A DNA stretch of 64,000 nt from NCBI GenBank assembly GCA_050084515.1, contig CM114272.1, forward strand, positions 61,628,001 through 61,692,000. The letters are read 5' to 3'. This document shows, one piece after another, positions 48,914 to 61,765 of the stretch. The stretch's first letter is position 1; each line of letters begins with the position of its first letter. The stretch comes from Blasia pusilla. Taxonomy: Eukaryota; Marchantiophyta; Marchantiopsida; Blasiales. The notes below the pieces were generated by a model that was not told the DNA's origin, did not search any database, and saw nothing but the letters and a program-made list of their open reading frames with translations. A program made the position numbers and the translations under genes.

Positions 48914-49350
48914 TCCTGCTATGGGAGTAGCTCCTCAGACTGCTTTCCAAGATACTCCAATACGTTGCTGAATAGATGCAATAGAGACTTTAACATCAGT
49001 TGATTTTGCAAATTATGCCATTGGATTTTGGGATTTGGGATTGATTCGTTAATGGAAAGGTTGGCCCTATGATGGCTCCATTCGCAATGTTTTAAATAAT
49101 GAGGTGACCTCAATGTGTGTGAGTGGCGTTCTAAGTGTTGAAACCTGTCTGATCTATGGTGTTGTATTCTTTGTTGTGGTTTGTGTAATAGGTTTCTATG
49201 TGTATCCTCATAGTGTCCAATGTTGACGTCTACTAGAGGTACTATCAGAAGGAGGGGTGAGGGATGAAGGACAAAATGATAAGCCTATTTGTGTTTTAGG
49301 TTACAAAGATGGGTAGTCACTAGCAGACGTGCATCTGAAATGTTCTCGAA

Positions 49351-50720
49351 TTGTGGATTTTTTTCTGGGACTTCAGACTTCTTGGTAGAACACATCAAAA
49401 TGCAGAAAAGGTAATTCTTCTGATGGAATTGGATGGACTAGTAGATGTCGTTCCAAAGTTACCTATAGGCTCTTATGGGAGGACTTCGCAAGTGTCCTCC
49501 CAATCTTCTACAGCCACTTTGTCCAATGTAGCCGAGACTGTAACGGTTTCAGCTCCCCTATTTGAGAACGATACTGAAACTCAGGCGCATTCAATGACTT
49601 TTGTTGATGTCACAAACCAAGGTCTTGTCCAAGCTTGTTTGAGTCAATTTTGATGGCAGGGCAAGCTGCAAAATGTTGGAATGATGAGTTCATGAGACTA
49701 GGGAAGTGGGTTGAGAAGAATGGATACAAGGACCACAACTGGAGGGTGAGGACATGGGATGATGGAAGAGATGTCAGAGGAAATCTTGAGTGTTTGGAGT
49801 GTAGAGTGAACTATGGGAATGTAGAGAACTCCGAGAATGTGAAAGCTATTGCAAATTGCTTTAGAAATTTTAGGACAAAGCATCTAGTTAACCCGAAACA
49901 CAAGGATAGCTTCTGTAAGAGAAGAAAATTTCCTACATTATTGATGGAGCCTAGTGATGTTGTTCACACATCTCAGTTTGATCATGGTGAGGCCATTTCT
50001 AGAGGAGTGGAGATCGTCTCCTAATTGAATAAGGATCTTGGGGGTGACAAAGAGGTGTTCTTTGTGACACCGTCTTCCACAGATCCTCAGTATGCCTGTA
50101 TGTCATACTTGTTTAAGGTTAGGTGTAGAGTTTGAGCAAAGTTTCATACGAACATATGCCCAAAGAAACTGAATTTGGATCATAATTTAAGACAACACTT
50201 GGTTAGCCCGGATCACTTGGATGCCTCTAAGGTGAAAGAGGCTTTTGTGGAGATTGCATTGAGGTCTGGAAAGAGAGGCACACCAAGGAAAGCACATACC
50301 AAGGATCAATACCCTTCACAGGGAACCATCCTGAAGTTCTTTACATGAGATAAGTCCAACGCTGGGAAAGTTGAGTTAGATCTTACAGTAGATCCAAGAC
50401 TAAGTTTGCTTTGTCCTAGAGGAATTGTTAGGAGTAGCTACATATAGGAAGGATCGTAGACTGTTCCTTAGGAATATAGTGAATGGGCGTAGGACTAAAG
50501 CATTTGGTGCCAAAGAAGGGTTATGGGATTTCATGGTAGATGTAGCTAGAAATCTAACCAAGGCTGCCAAGGGATTTAGGTACAGTAAGAGAACCAGAGC
50601 CATAGCCCAAGCAATGCTACAATTTGCAAGTGGCCCACTGCTTTCACAAGAACTTAGGTGGTCCAAGTCTAAAAACATTGAGGCGAGACAGAGCCAAGTT
50701 ACCACCCTTCAGAGCTAGAT
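49351..50720 (+). pseudogene. Zinc-finger-like N-terminal part of transposase-like gene
   Basis: Broken frames before the transposase core. At 49,635-50,024 a Cys-rich segment reads LECLECRVNYG, then CFRNFRTKHLVNPKHKDSFC, resembling a DNA-binding finger (C-x2-C ... H ... H). A second similar unit lies at about 50,120-50,230 (NLRQHLVSPDHLDASK). Then 50,425-50,718 encodes KAAKGFRYSKRTRAIAQAML, a helical region as often found before a DDE core. The assignment to one gene rests on order, shared strand and short gaps. Confidence 0.45.
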
Positions 50721-53322
50721 TGCACAAAGAGATATTCATGGAGGTTGGCAGAATTTTTTTGCATCAAAGATGACTCTTGGAATCGAAGGAGATGTCCTTG
50801 TAATGTTTGCAGAGGACAAAACAAGGATTAAGGAGAGACCTAGGTGAGTTTTGGAGATTAGGTACTACAAATCATTAGACACTGAATGATTTGTTCCTTG
50901 TGAATACAATCTGACATTGTAGAGTCAAGTGTGACAGATGGGAGGCCAATTATGATACCTTGATTGGTTTTTGTGGGCCCAAAGAGGCACACATGTGTTC
51001 ATATGGAATGGAAGTACTAGTCGAGGAAGGTGATGAGGGCTACCACAAGATTGTAAGTACTTTCCAAGATTATTGTGAAGGCATGTATGCTAGAGTTATC
51101 ATTGTAAATCCTCTTCATGAGTTTATGCCTAAATTGGCCATCTGTGTAACTGCCACCTATAACAAGTTCATTGCGGAGTGGGTGAGACAACATTGGATGC
51201 AGTTGAAAGCAATGTGGGATGAGTATTGTCGAGCTGATGTCGAGCCTTTATTAGGACGTGACAGTGATGGGGATGCTCGTCGTAGAAAACTAGCGATGGA
51301 GGATTTTAGGGGTGTTAACTCTACTACACCTAGGTACATCGTGGGATGGGAAGGATGGTTGTATTATGTCTCTGTTCTTGCTAATGGTGATCTCTATGGC
51401 TTTGGAGACCAGGATGCACCTCACAATAGGAAGAAAGCAATTAATCCATTGGATAGATGCTCAGCTACTTGTGTCCTTGGAGATCAGCATGCATCACTGT
51501 CATATGTGACAAATGTCTATAACCACTATAAAATTCATGAGCATGGCTTGAAGTGGGATGATGTGAATAGGACTGACAGGCAAAATTGGGCTGGGCCTCA
51601 ACAAATTGCTTTAAAGACAGTGCAAGCTTGTTTGCAGAATATATTTGAAAGAATGGATGTTCGCCATGACAAAAGCCTAGGGACCCAACTATACTTGGAG
51701 GTTTGTGGTGATTATATTGATATTTTTTTCTCACGTAAGCATGACTTGAGGAGTCGTGTAGTTTTGGCATCTAAAGTGTCATGGTTCTTTCGACTCTGGA
51801 GACTTTGGCTGAGATATGGGGATCATTCTATGACAGAGAAGAACATGATATCCGTGCAAGCTTTCCATGATATCAACATGTCTTGCCATTTTATTGTATT
51901 ACTAATGTGTGCATTTCGTGACAAGTATCCATACTTGCAAGTTCCATTTCATCTCCTAGGATCTGACTATTGTGAGATATTCTTCAACAAGGTAGCTGGA
52001 ATGAGTGGCCATGAACACAACTATGATTTTGGGTCTTTGTTGGATAGCGCAGTGGGATTGAATAGACTAGATGGCTTGGAATTTGGACCAGAAGGATTAA
52101 AGATTGGCCGGTCTCACCCAAAGCAAGACCATGTGTGGGGAACACTTCATCTGTTAGGTGTAGGAGAAGATGCTCCTATCCTATTTGACTATTCATTGAT
52201 TCATCCTAATGAGCTCATTGTTGATGTCCTTAAAGAGGGTTTGGATAAAGCCAAATCTATATTGATTAAGTTGAATATGTCTCCTAAATCCTCTTTGCCT
52301 ACAGGTCAGAGGCAATGGTGGTTGCATTATAAGATGTGGAGGTAGAGACGTGGCTTGATTCTGCTGTTATAAATGAGGCAGCTGCATGTCATGACTCTGA
52401 GGATTTCATAGAACAAAGACCAATAGTAGGCCCTCGTCCACTCGAGGAGTTTAGTGTTGATGAAACAGAAGTTGATGATCCAATGCCAAGGGATTTCAAT
52501 AGTCTTGATGCTTGGAAAAGTGATGCACCGGCCTCTAGTGAGTCTAGAGTGATTGGAGAAGACTTGGTAGGGGATGCATATAACAATTCATCCATAGAGA
52601 CAGAAGCATTGGGACATGAGGTAAGGCATGTATTCAGTTTAATTTTGCAAGAGTGCACAGATGGAGTTCCTCGTCAAGTTATGCCTACTGTGACATTTGA
52701 GGGCAGAACATACTACAAATCTACTTTGGTGAGTGATTGGGCATGCAATCCTTTCATTTCTAAAGACAGGCAAACACGGATGTCATAGAAAATATATTAC
52801 ACTATAGGTAGGGTAAAAGAAGCAATTAATCCAGATTGTCCAACTTGTTATGTTGACATTAGAAGTGATATAGCTGTTTTGTTTGAGTCTACTACACAAG
52901 TTGGCCCTTCTACTAGATCAAGTAAGTCAAAGCAGAGAAAACAAAAAGATTTGGATGAGAACAGAGCAGTCCCTATAAAGGAGTTTTGGTTGGGTCGTAT
53001 TCTATTCATCAAATAGAAATATGGTAGTCAATGGGGTAGATGTAGATCTCCTATTGACCTTTTGGATCGGCCTGTCCCGAAAGATGGGCGGACAGGTAGT
53101 GTCCATCAAATATTGTGCAATTGGTATCGGCGTTCAGGTAAGAACAACACCTTGTTCACATATGATGCATGTGATGGTTAATATATTGATATTGAAATGG
53201 TGATTTCAAATGTGAGCTTGTCCATGAAGCCACGTCTTACATCTAGGATATATGAATTGAATAACGGTGATTTACAAGTGGTCAATGATTATATTCGCAA
53301 TGTGTCATCTTTTGCTAAGTGA
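50720..53322 (+). pseudogene. DDE-type transposase-like gene, one intron, decayed
   Basis: A core of about 500 residues with a GT-AG intron at 50,844-50,937 (phase kept, joining KTRIKERPR to WEANYDTLIGFCG). Candidate catalytic positions: first Asp in MFAEDKTRI, second in GDQHASLSYV, Glu in LLGSDYCEIFFNKVAG, with a long insert between the last two. This pattern resembles P-element/THAP9 or Kolobok transposases; the family is not settled. A frameshift at about 52,336 leads into an acidic stretch, then stops at about 52,786, 53,014 and 53,180 interrupt the C-terminal part. The inverted copy at 63,450-63,821 lacks the last two of these stops. Confidence 0.6.
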
Positions 53323-53822
53323 TGTGCATATTATAGTGTGAAGTCATTTTATGAGATTATGGTAGGCAAGTTTTGGGAGGGGATAGGTTAGGGGCATGAC
53401 GGTGTGGACATACGAGCATCCTACTCATATTGAGGTTCAATTCCTCTACGTCATAGGTGCCAAAGTAATGGGGAAAGTGGAAGTTGCACTAAACATTGAG
53501 TCCGTGGAAACATGCAGATAATTCCACCTTACGATATCATTACTAAGTTTGGCAGTGGCTTGGGTATTGCTGAAGGCTGTTAATAGCCTGTTATCAAGTA
53601 CAACAACACAAGATCGCCACGCAAAGGGGTACTTATCTTTACTTTCAAGCCCCTAAAAAAACAAGGATACTAATTTACTTAACAAAATATAGGGGTCATA
53701 CTTTTTAAAAACTTATGGATTTAAAGTAAGTAAGGGGGAGGAAAAAAAATTCACTTACAAGTTAGGAGTTTCCGACCCCAAAAATTCGTAGGTGATATAG
53801 GAGGTATACATAGACTGTCCCC
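52785..53822 (+). repeat. Left arm of a 1-kb inverted repeat (3' end of transposase-like element)
   Basis: Matches the reverse complement of 62,946-64,000, both coding tail and 3' non-coding sequence. Similarity stops at TAGACTGTCCCC, which is taken as the element's 3' end. The flanks beyond differ. Confidence 0.85.
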
Positions 53823-54765
53823 TCCGAGGTCATGATCAGAGGTCCAAGGAGGAAAGACCTTAGTATGATCCATCAAAATCAAAACCTAGACTAGCTAGTT
53901 GCAAGACTAGGAAGGGTGGCTGAATGAGCCGCGGGCCGGGACTAATATTAGGCAAGATGCATACGTGTCTTGTGATTGACCTCAGGTGAGAAAGAGGCAT
54001 AGCGACTTGAGGGGAAAAAGGCAATGCAAGAAAATTTTGAGAGCTTGGAGCTAAGTGCCAAGTCAAGGGTGAGAAGTAAGGAACATGTGAGCAGTCAAGA
54101 TGGGCGAGACACCACACGACTAGTCACGAAACGTAAAGGGCGGCAAGGCAACCATTAGATGCCAAACAGGGAGTCAAGATGGGCGCTAGCTAGCCTAGCC
54201 ATGAGATGCATGAAATGTGGGTCCAAGCTCCAAGATGCTTTTGGGGAGCCAAGAGTTGTATAAGTTGCAAGAAGCCTCTGCCAAGCCATCTTGATGGATT
54301 ACTAGTCAAACGCTAGTCTAGGCGCGGATGCAAACCACGTTTGGGTTGGAGGCCAAAATCAAGGGTCAAAGGGGGATAATGGAGAAGATGAATTTTCCCT
54401 ACATTAATCCAGAATTATCTATAGCAGGGAACACTCTCCCTCTCTACATGCTTGAGTCCTTGAACCACGAACTAACTATGATGCGTGTTAGGCTATGATT
54501 CAAGTTTGAGGCACCTTGAGGAATTAAAAGATGCGCTCCTGTTTAGGCGAGCAACTTGGGGAGCTTGGTCAAGGCTTAGGGAAGAGGCTTCCTAGGGAGA
54601 TGGTTTGGATTTTGGGAGACTTGACCCAATTAGCGCTTGGCAGCTTCTTGACTATCTACGAAACACGCAACCGGTTGAATCTTTGGGACTCAATCTAAGA
54701 CTTCTACTTATAAAGCTCAAGGTTGGATGAGCTTTGGGGTGAAGTTGAGGATGGACTCAATAATG
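53823..54765. other. Possible 5' LTR of a Ty3-type element
   Basis: Non-coding sequence ahead of a canonical primer site. An LTR is expected here, but its left end could not be fixed and no second copy lies in the window. Confidence 0.35.
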
Positions 54766-54777
54766 TGGTATTAGAGC
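54766..54777 (+). promoter_or_regulatory. Primer binding site, initiator Met tRNA type
   Basis: TGGTATTAGAGC differs at one position from the common plant retroelement primer site TGGTATCAGAGC, complementary to the 3' end of initiator tRNA-Met. It contrasts with G1 and G2, which show no such site. Confidence 0.7.
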
Positions 54778-56820
54778 AAACCATTGAATAGGCCATGGTT
54801 AGAGGGCGATTTTGGCAGCAGTGAGTGGCATGACCAAAGATAAGGACAAGCCGCATAGGGATCAAAAAAGGTCGTGGATCTTGAAGTGCCCCCACGTAAG
54901 GAAGGTTTTAGGGATGTGGATAATGAGCCTATTGGGCCCAATATCCCACTAAACTTAAAGGATATAAGTGAATTCAAGGAGTTACCTTATCAAGACGAGG
55001 GTTTGGGGAATAAATGCCTATCGGCAAAAACTCCCCTCCCAAGACTCGTGGTGACTCGTTGGAGGAATTAGACCTCAAGGGTGCATGTGTTGCCCAGATG
55101 GGTGAACCCAAGGAGTTATTTTTGATAAAGAGGAAAGTTAGTAAGGATGCGCAAAGGAAGGTTGTGGGGGTTCAACCGCTCACGAGTTTCAATGAGTTTT
55201 AGCACACCATCTTCAAAGTGTTGAAGGAAGAAATGCAAGCCCACATGGACTATGTGATTTCGGAGACTATGAAGGCATGGAGCTCAACTTCAATCTGGTC
55301 CCTAGTGTACCAATTGGGAGATATGAGGAAGCAGTCATCCATGTATAGGGGCGAGATGGATATCAAGCACCTAAATCAAAGATAGAGCCTATTTTCAAGA
55401 CTTACCAGGTTCCGAGAGCCACGTAGACTCCAAACTTGGCTCTTGAAACTTGGCTCTTGAAACTTGGCTCTTATTTCTTTGACATTATAGGCATATGCAC
55501 TCACTTGGTACCAAAATTTTTGTAAGGACCAAAACATCAAGGAGTTGGATTGGGTGTGCTCACTTCATAAATGAGAAGGTGTTGGGCACCTCACGATCAA
55601 GCAACCCAAGCTAGAACGAGATTGTGGCTAGAGAGACATGACTACCATTAGAAGACCCTCTAGCACCAACGCCTTCCATGGCCTAAGCCTGCCGTAAAAG
55701 CCCATTAGCTTGGGCATGGTACAAAGCTATGGAGACCTATTGCCTACAATAAAGAATCGAAGTAGCTAGAGACAACCCATTTCTGGATTAGAGATAATGA
55801 GTGTAATCTGTAAGGAATGAGTCAAACCCCTTCCTCCTAGCTTCAAACATCTCCATGGCAAGGGGGAAAAATGTATGTCCGTCATGAAGTCAGCTATAGA
55901 GATGGGTCTTCTTTGCCAACACAATTCTTGGTAGCCACATGGGCTCGCATACACTCATGTGTAGGCTCCATTATTACAACGTCCTCCACCACCACCTCAG
56001 CCTCTCGCGTCATATAAAGATCAACATGAATAAAGGAATCCCGTAGGAAGTAGTGCCTCTTTCTCTCCGCACGTGGAAGCCACTCTCGTGAGTAATACAG
56101 AACATGATATCCTACACAGTATCATGAGTGGCAATCCTCTCATCCTCAACTAGATAGCATGCCAAATGCACACCAAGAGGATCCAAACTACGGTGATACT
56201 CATAAGATTGGATATCTTTTCAAGAATCCAACAAAATTGAAGACTATGAATAGTTACGAAGTGGAGGACATTGTGGAAGAGGACTTTAGATTGTTTGCAA
56301 AAGGGATTTAGAGCATATTTAGTCCCAATCAACTATCAAGAGTTCATGGAAACCATCACACTTCTATCAAGAAGCTTGGGAAGAGTACCTTGTGAATTGG
56401 AGTCATCGCATTAGAGGTACAACGCAACATCAAGTGATGGAGTTGTTGGGGAAGAAGACCAAAATTTCATATGTAGGAGTGTACCTAGCTAGTTCATCTA
56501 TGGGCTGCCTGGAAGTGGGGAGATAAGGACGAGTTTCAAGCATATGTGGATGAAGATGTGGAGGTTGTAAGTGCATGTAGGAGAAGCTTCATGCTCCAAT
56601 GAAGATCACCAAGATCGAGGAGAAGAAGGGCAACAATCAACTCCATCAATGACGAGTTACACTCAAAAGCACAAAAAGATTGCAACATCAGCAAGATGAA
56701 GAAGAAGTTGAGGTGGTGGAGTTGGTTTAACGCGGATGAGGTTGAGGACGTCGATCTCACTAGGAAGTTGAAGGAGAACAACGCAATCTTCACAATATGG
56801 TAGTTTTTCCAGATTTATAA
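54778..56820 (+). pseudogene. Gag-like remnant of a Ty3-type element
   Basis: Broken frames after the primer site. Positions 54,874-55,202 read LEVPPRKEGFRD and PLNLKDISEF, and then FKVLKEEMQAHMDYVISETM, a charged helical region typical in position for gag. No zinc knuckle, protease or reverse transcriptase was found. The identification rests mainly on the primer site. Confidence 0.4.
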
Positions 56821-58318
56821 CCTCTATGAAAAGACTTCCTCACAAATTCCACCATTTTTTTCAGATTTTTCTTGTCCCAAAGTTTTTCATTCTTGTGAAA
56901 TCAAGCCCAAAACCTCATAATTAGAGACACTTTTCCCCATTAATCTACTTTTTTCTCCAACCAAAATTTCATAGCAATTGAGCACACTCTCAATTTTCTC
57001 CTGTTGTTTTCGTTAGACAAAGAAATTCGCTTCTCCCAAGATCCAAGTACTCCAAGATCTTGACAAGAAGTAAGAAGTGAGCACAATATGAATAAAGTGA
57101 CAAGACTTGGGATGTGACAAGGCTCCCAGGTGCAATGTATGAGTGGTGGCATTATATGGAGAGAGATGGATAGAGATAGTTCATGATGGTGCCACGAGAT
57201 CCGAGTGAAAGCAACGTCAGTAAGTGTCCCAATGAGGTGACAGGAATTGATAGGTGACGAGACTCGCACAAGAGTAGAATAGGATATGAATGTGATAGTG
57301 TGCAGCTGGGTGCTGGCGATGGAGGTCATTATTGGGAGTACCCAGGAGAGGAGTGAGTGAGAAATGAAATTGTACATTGACCTGCTAGAGGCCCTTAGTC
57401 TGGGAGGTACTGATAGGTAGACCTGGGTGACAGTTCTTGGGATCGCAAGGTTGGATGAGAGTGACTTGGTGGCTGTGAAACTATAGATTGATTGGGTGTC
57501 GAGGAGAGTTGAGTGAGTGAAAACAAAGATGCTGGCAAGCTAGTGAATGGGCAGGTGAGTCACCATAATATCTGAATGAAAAAGAAAACAGGACTTTGAA
57601 AGAGGTAGGAATGGGGGCCAGTTGTTCCATTGGAAACCTTTACCAACTGCAGCAGAAATTTTTCAGGTTGTGCCTTTCTTAGGACTTCTTCTCATGAGGT
57701 TTTATGCGGTCTCCAATGGGGTCTGTGGACTCGTGCTCCAGTGGGTTTGCTGGCGATAAAAATGTCAAACTACACACATGACATAATGCAAGCCAGTGAA
57801 GAGAATGTACACATATCATCAACTCCGACGATGAGAGAACACCACCTGATATGGGTGGGAGAAGGACCAAAGAAGTCATGACGAAGGATGAGAATTATCT
57901 CTCAACCAGTTCCAATAGGGAGACCTACACAAACATACGATATGCTGTAGACATGGCCGTCTTCCAGAGGGGGAATTGAGTCAGGACTGCTGTCCAAGTA
58001 TTCATAATTGGAATTCATTACAGACAGCCACATGCTTCTCACTGATCAGATCCATCTCTGCCTTCTTGAGACTTTCTCAGATTTCCATAGTAAGGTTTCT
58101 GCGAAGCTAACCCTCAATGTGAGAGTGAACCATACAATATCTTCCTCTGCTACCTCTGCTAATACCAAACTTTCATGGACCAGGTCACATGTGATTCTAT
58201 GCCTGATACTTTGAACCACAGCAACAATTAGCAACAAAGCTGGAAGGTATGCTCCGGGATGTTTTCAAGAATGCCATCAGATATAGACCTCAGCAGTCGG
58301 ACGAACTCCTTCCACATT
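56821..58318. other. Intergenic stretch, probably with the SETD9 3' UTR
   Basis: No gene recognised. The minus-strand 3' UTR of the SET gene should lie at the right end. Short open frames have no known motif. Confidence 0.4.
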
Positions 58319-61300
58319 TCAATCCCATCTTCTTTTGTCCTCCTCTTCATCCACAGCATGGTACCAAATAGGCCTTTTGATGTAGGAACTAAGTCTGTAA
58401 TTAAGTAGCAACTCTTCATCTTCCAGGGTGCGAGTAGCCACTAGCACAAGAGTGTGAATTTCAGCATTCCTTTTTGTGTCACTATACTCACTGTCTGATC
58501 GCCCTTCTTTCACCCAAAGTAACCCCTGTCGTTCCATGTGTTGCTCTTCTCCTTCCAACACAACATTTGGGATGTAAGGCCGGATGAGACCATTAGTTGC
58601 TAGCGCTGAATATGAGCAGATCATTACATTTGGCTTTATGTCTTTTGGAGGATGATTTGCAAAGTGCCCATACGCCAAAGGATTTCTTCTTTCAATTATA
58701 GAGCCTTCAACAGGAATCTGTTGTCTTTGGGCCCCTGCGACAGACTCCCACAGCGCGTGCCTTCTCTCAGCTTGTTCTGAGAGATGCGGTGACCTCCCAA
58801 CACTTGTTATGGCATCAATGGACGAATCATGTGTTTTATTGTGAATGCTACCATCCCACCACTCTCGCTTTTCTCCTCCCCTACCCCAAACTTTCCCATC
58901 CAATATGAGTCCATCATATCGGGATATAAGATACGGGTTGTCTGTGTCTACCCTTGGATATCCTTGCATGTACCGATACTGAGATGGGGCATATATGACT
59001 CCAGGATAGAATGACACAACTCTCCCAGGTTCTACTCTGCCTCGAAGAAAGAGGCCTTCACCTGCTTCCTCATGTGGGATCCCTGATGGTCCCACTTCCA
59101 ACATGAAACCAAACCGCTCATGGAATGCTTGTGAAACTTCTGCTCTGCTCAGTGGATATGTTTCAACCATCTTTTCCCTGCAAGTGAGCAAACGTCATAG
59201 GTCAGTTACATGAACTAGACTGTAAAAGCTAGTAGGCAGTCCTGTTATTCTCACATATTATGAGCATGAGAACAAACCCACATGTCCATAGCGAAGCTTT
59301 CAAATCCAGGAATTGGTCTGAAGGTATCTCTGCAATCATGAAAAGACCACCACATATTCTCTCCCTTCTCCAACACTGTGTCTGCTGGTTTTCATACGGG
59401 ATTGAACAGACATTAAAGATGGTGAAGTGAAGAGACAAAGTAGATGGGGTTCTTCTGTCGTTTCATCTGACTTTTCTTTACCAAGGGTTTTCAGTAACTA
59501 ATTATCCACTCAGTAAGCTGAGCAGGGAAAAAATCACAAACAAGTGGCACGGCAGTAGTGTCTCTTTGAGCCTCAACAGGATCTGCCAAGCACACTTGCT
59601 TAACAGTTGACGAGGGAAACTCTCGCAGATCTGCTTCCTTGCACTATATAGTTCAGACGACCATCTCTTTTAACATAGGATGAGAAATATCATGGGGTAA
59701 TGGCACAGTAAACTATACCTGTTGACTTGAGGAATACCTCCAACTGCAAAACTTAATCCAAGTGGTCGTGCCCTTGTGACTGGTGCCTCACTTTCTGGAG
59801 GCTTCTTAACAAGAACACTATCCAGCCATTCAGCCACTACAGCAATTTGTTGGTGCACATAGCTTTGCACTTCGGTCTGCTGTGTGCTGTAAGAAGTGTT
59901 GTTTGCGAGGTCTTGTATTTCCTTGGCCACCTCCTCGCCCTCTGCTCCTGAGGCTCCTAGTCGATTGTAGCTGGCAAACATTAATTCAAGAAAACACAAA
60001 TAGAAGAAAGAAATTTGATATTGGTTATACTACAAGTGCAAGAGATCAGCTAATCCGTGAACTGGTCCTTCAATTGGAATCACACTGACCGGTGGAAATT
60101 TCAGGAGAAAAACCTCAGAAAGATCTCACAATCAAGAACACAAGGAGAAAAGGCACAAATTCCCTACTCGAATTGAGACTCTCATGCTGCCTCAACAGCC
60201 ACAGGTGTCTTCTAAAACTACTTTGTCACAAGGCTACAACAGGCAGTACTTCATGTTTAGTCTCTCAAACGGCCCACTCTGCCATGACATCAAATCACAT
60301 CCACTGTAGGATCCTGTCATTCTGCACAATAATTGATCCTCACAAGACTATACCATGGCAGTGTGGGTAACAAATGGCCAGTCTCGGAGGAAATATTCTG
60401 CACACCTGGAGTAGAGCATTGCAAGGGGTCTATGGTCACAAAGTTGCAAAAAACACTACATGATGAGTAGAGTCTAAAAAACAGCCAAGATGGAAAGGTC
60501 CAAGAGACAGTTATTGCAGCAAAGCTCCATGCAGCACCCAATCTGCTGGAGCAGGACAAGCAATTCTTCATGGATATTGTGAACCAAGCCATGGAAGAGC
60601 TCTTGCTATGACGCAGTAACTAGGTAGCAACAAAAAGACCAGCCTCCTCTCTGATAAAATGAGTATCCTGATCCAGAAGGTCTAAATAAGTATTGGTAGG
60701 GGATTCTTTATTTCGGAACCCAGCTATAAGTAATAGATTTTGGGTCCAGACTCAGTAGGGTAGATTGTGTTGGCTAAGATCTGGAACTCTGCACTAACAA
60801 ACTGTGAAATAAACACTCACGCTCATCCCAGTCACTACCACTGCCCAAACAGGGCACGAGGTCTAGGGCTGCACCTCTACAACCTGCACTACTTGACGAG
60901 TATGAAACAAGCAGTTGAGAGGTGCAGTCTCCCAAAATAAATTCCTGATTACAAATCCTACAAGAGTTGCGCCTTCCTCTGATCAGCCTCCTTCATCAAA
61001 GCACAGGATTGAATTCTAATGCTGCAGCACTGAAATCTTCCTTTGTGATTTTCCATCCATCACCGGGTCTGAATCCCATAAGAAAGGTGGATGTCTTTGG
61101 CGCAGCATACCATAAAATCCTGCTCACTTCTTCCTACGATCTGTAGATGCTCAGCTAACGGAGTCTCTCTATGTTTGAGCCTGAAACCTGTCCAACGAAG
61201 GTTTCAGACAACTCTGATGGATGACTTAATTATAATGATCTCTCAACACCCGAACTGCCAACATGCCAGGCTTGAGAAGATTTTGTTTAGAAACGGACAA

Positions 61301-61684
61301 GGAATTTTTGTTTCTTGTAGAATTTTCTTGTCTGAGCAGATCGAAAGATTCCACAAGTGAGGCAAATGCTGGAGGGGAGATTATCGTTCTGAACCTAAAA
61401 TTTTAGAGCTTCCCACGCGCATTCTGCAATGTGATAATTATTGTTCAAAGATGGACAAGTCCAAGCTATAAGATAGTAATCTCAACACTCCCCATAAACG
61501 ACCATATTCTCCGGTGATGAGCTGCCGAATTCAACTCCGCCACTTTCCAACTCTGAGCACCTCGAAAACAGACCAAACAGTACCTGGTGAGAAGAAATAG
61601 GCGATGTGTATCGAGTTCATGCTGCAGACGGCGCTTGTCCACTTGCTTAAACGGACTCATCAATTTCTCCCATATCTGCATCAT
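58319..61684 (-). CDS. SETD9: SETD9-like SET-domain protein (three exons)
   Basis: Minus-strand gene with exons 61,684-61,584, 59,970-59,719 and 59,177-58,319. Both introns are GT-AG with matching phases, giving 403 codons plus stop. The SET domain occupies most of exon 3: GEGLFLRGRVEPGRVVSFYP, the insert DNPYLISRYDGLILDGKVWG, NPLAYGHFANHPP (the SET Asn-His pair), PYIPNVVLEGEE and ELLLNYRLSSY with the catalytic Tyr region. Order and wording follow animal SETD9 (about 299 residues), a predicted lysine methyltransferase of unclear substrate. The N-terminal half is helical (KQVDKRRLQHELDTHRLFLL). The first of two adjacent ATGs was chosen as no upstream in-frame ATG exists before a stop. The frame is intact. 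The exon 1 start is the least sure point. Confidence 0.9.
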
Positions 61685-61765
61685 TTCACTCACACGTTCA
61701 GCAGAGTGCACCCAGGTTGTTTGCGCTTGCTTGCACAGCAGATTACAGCCAACCCCACACGTCAC

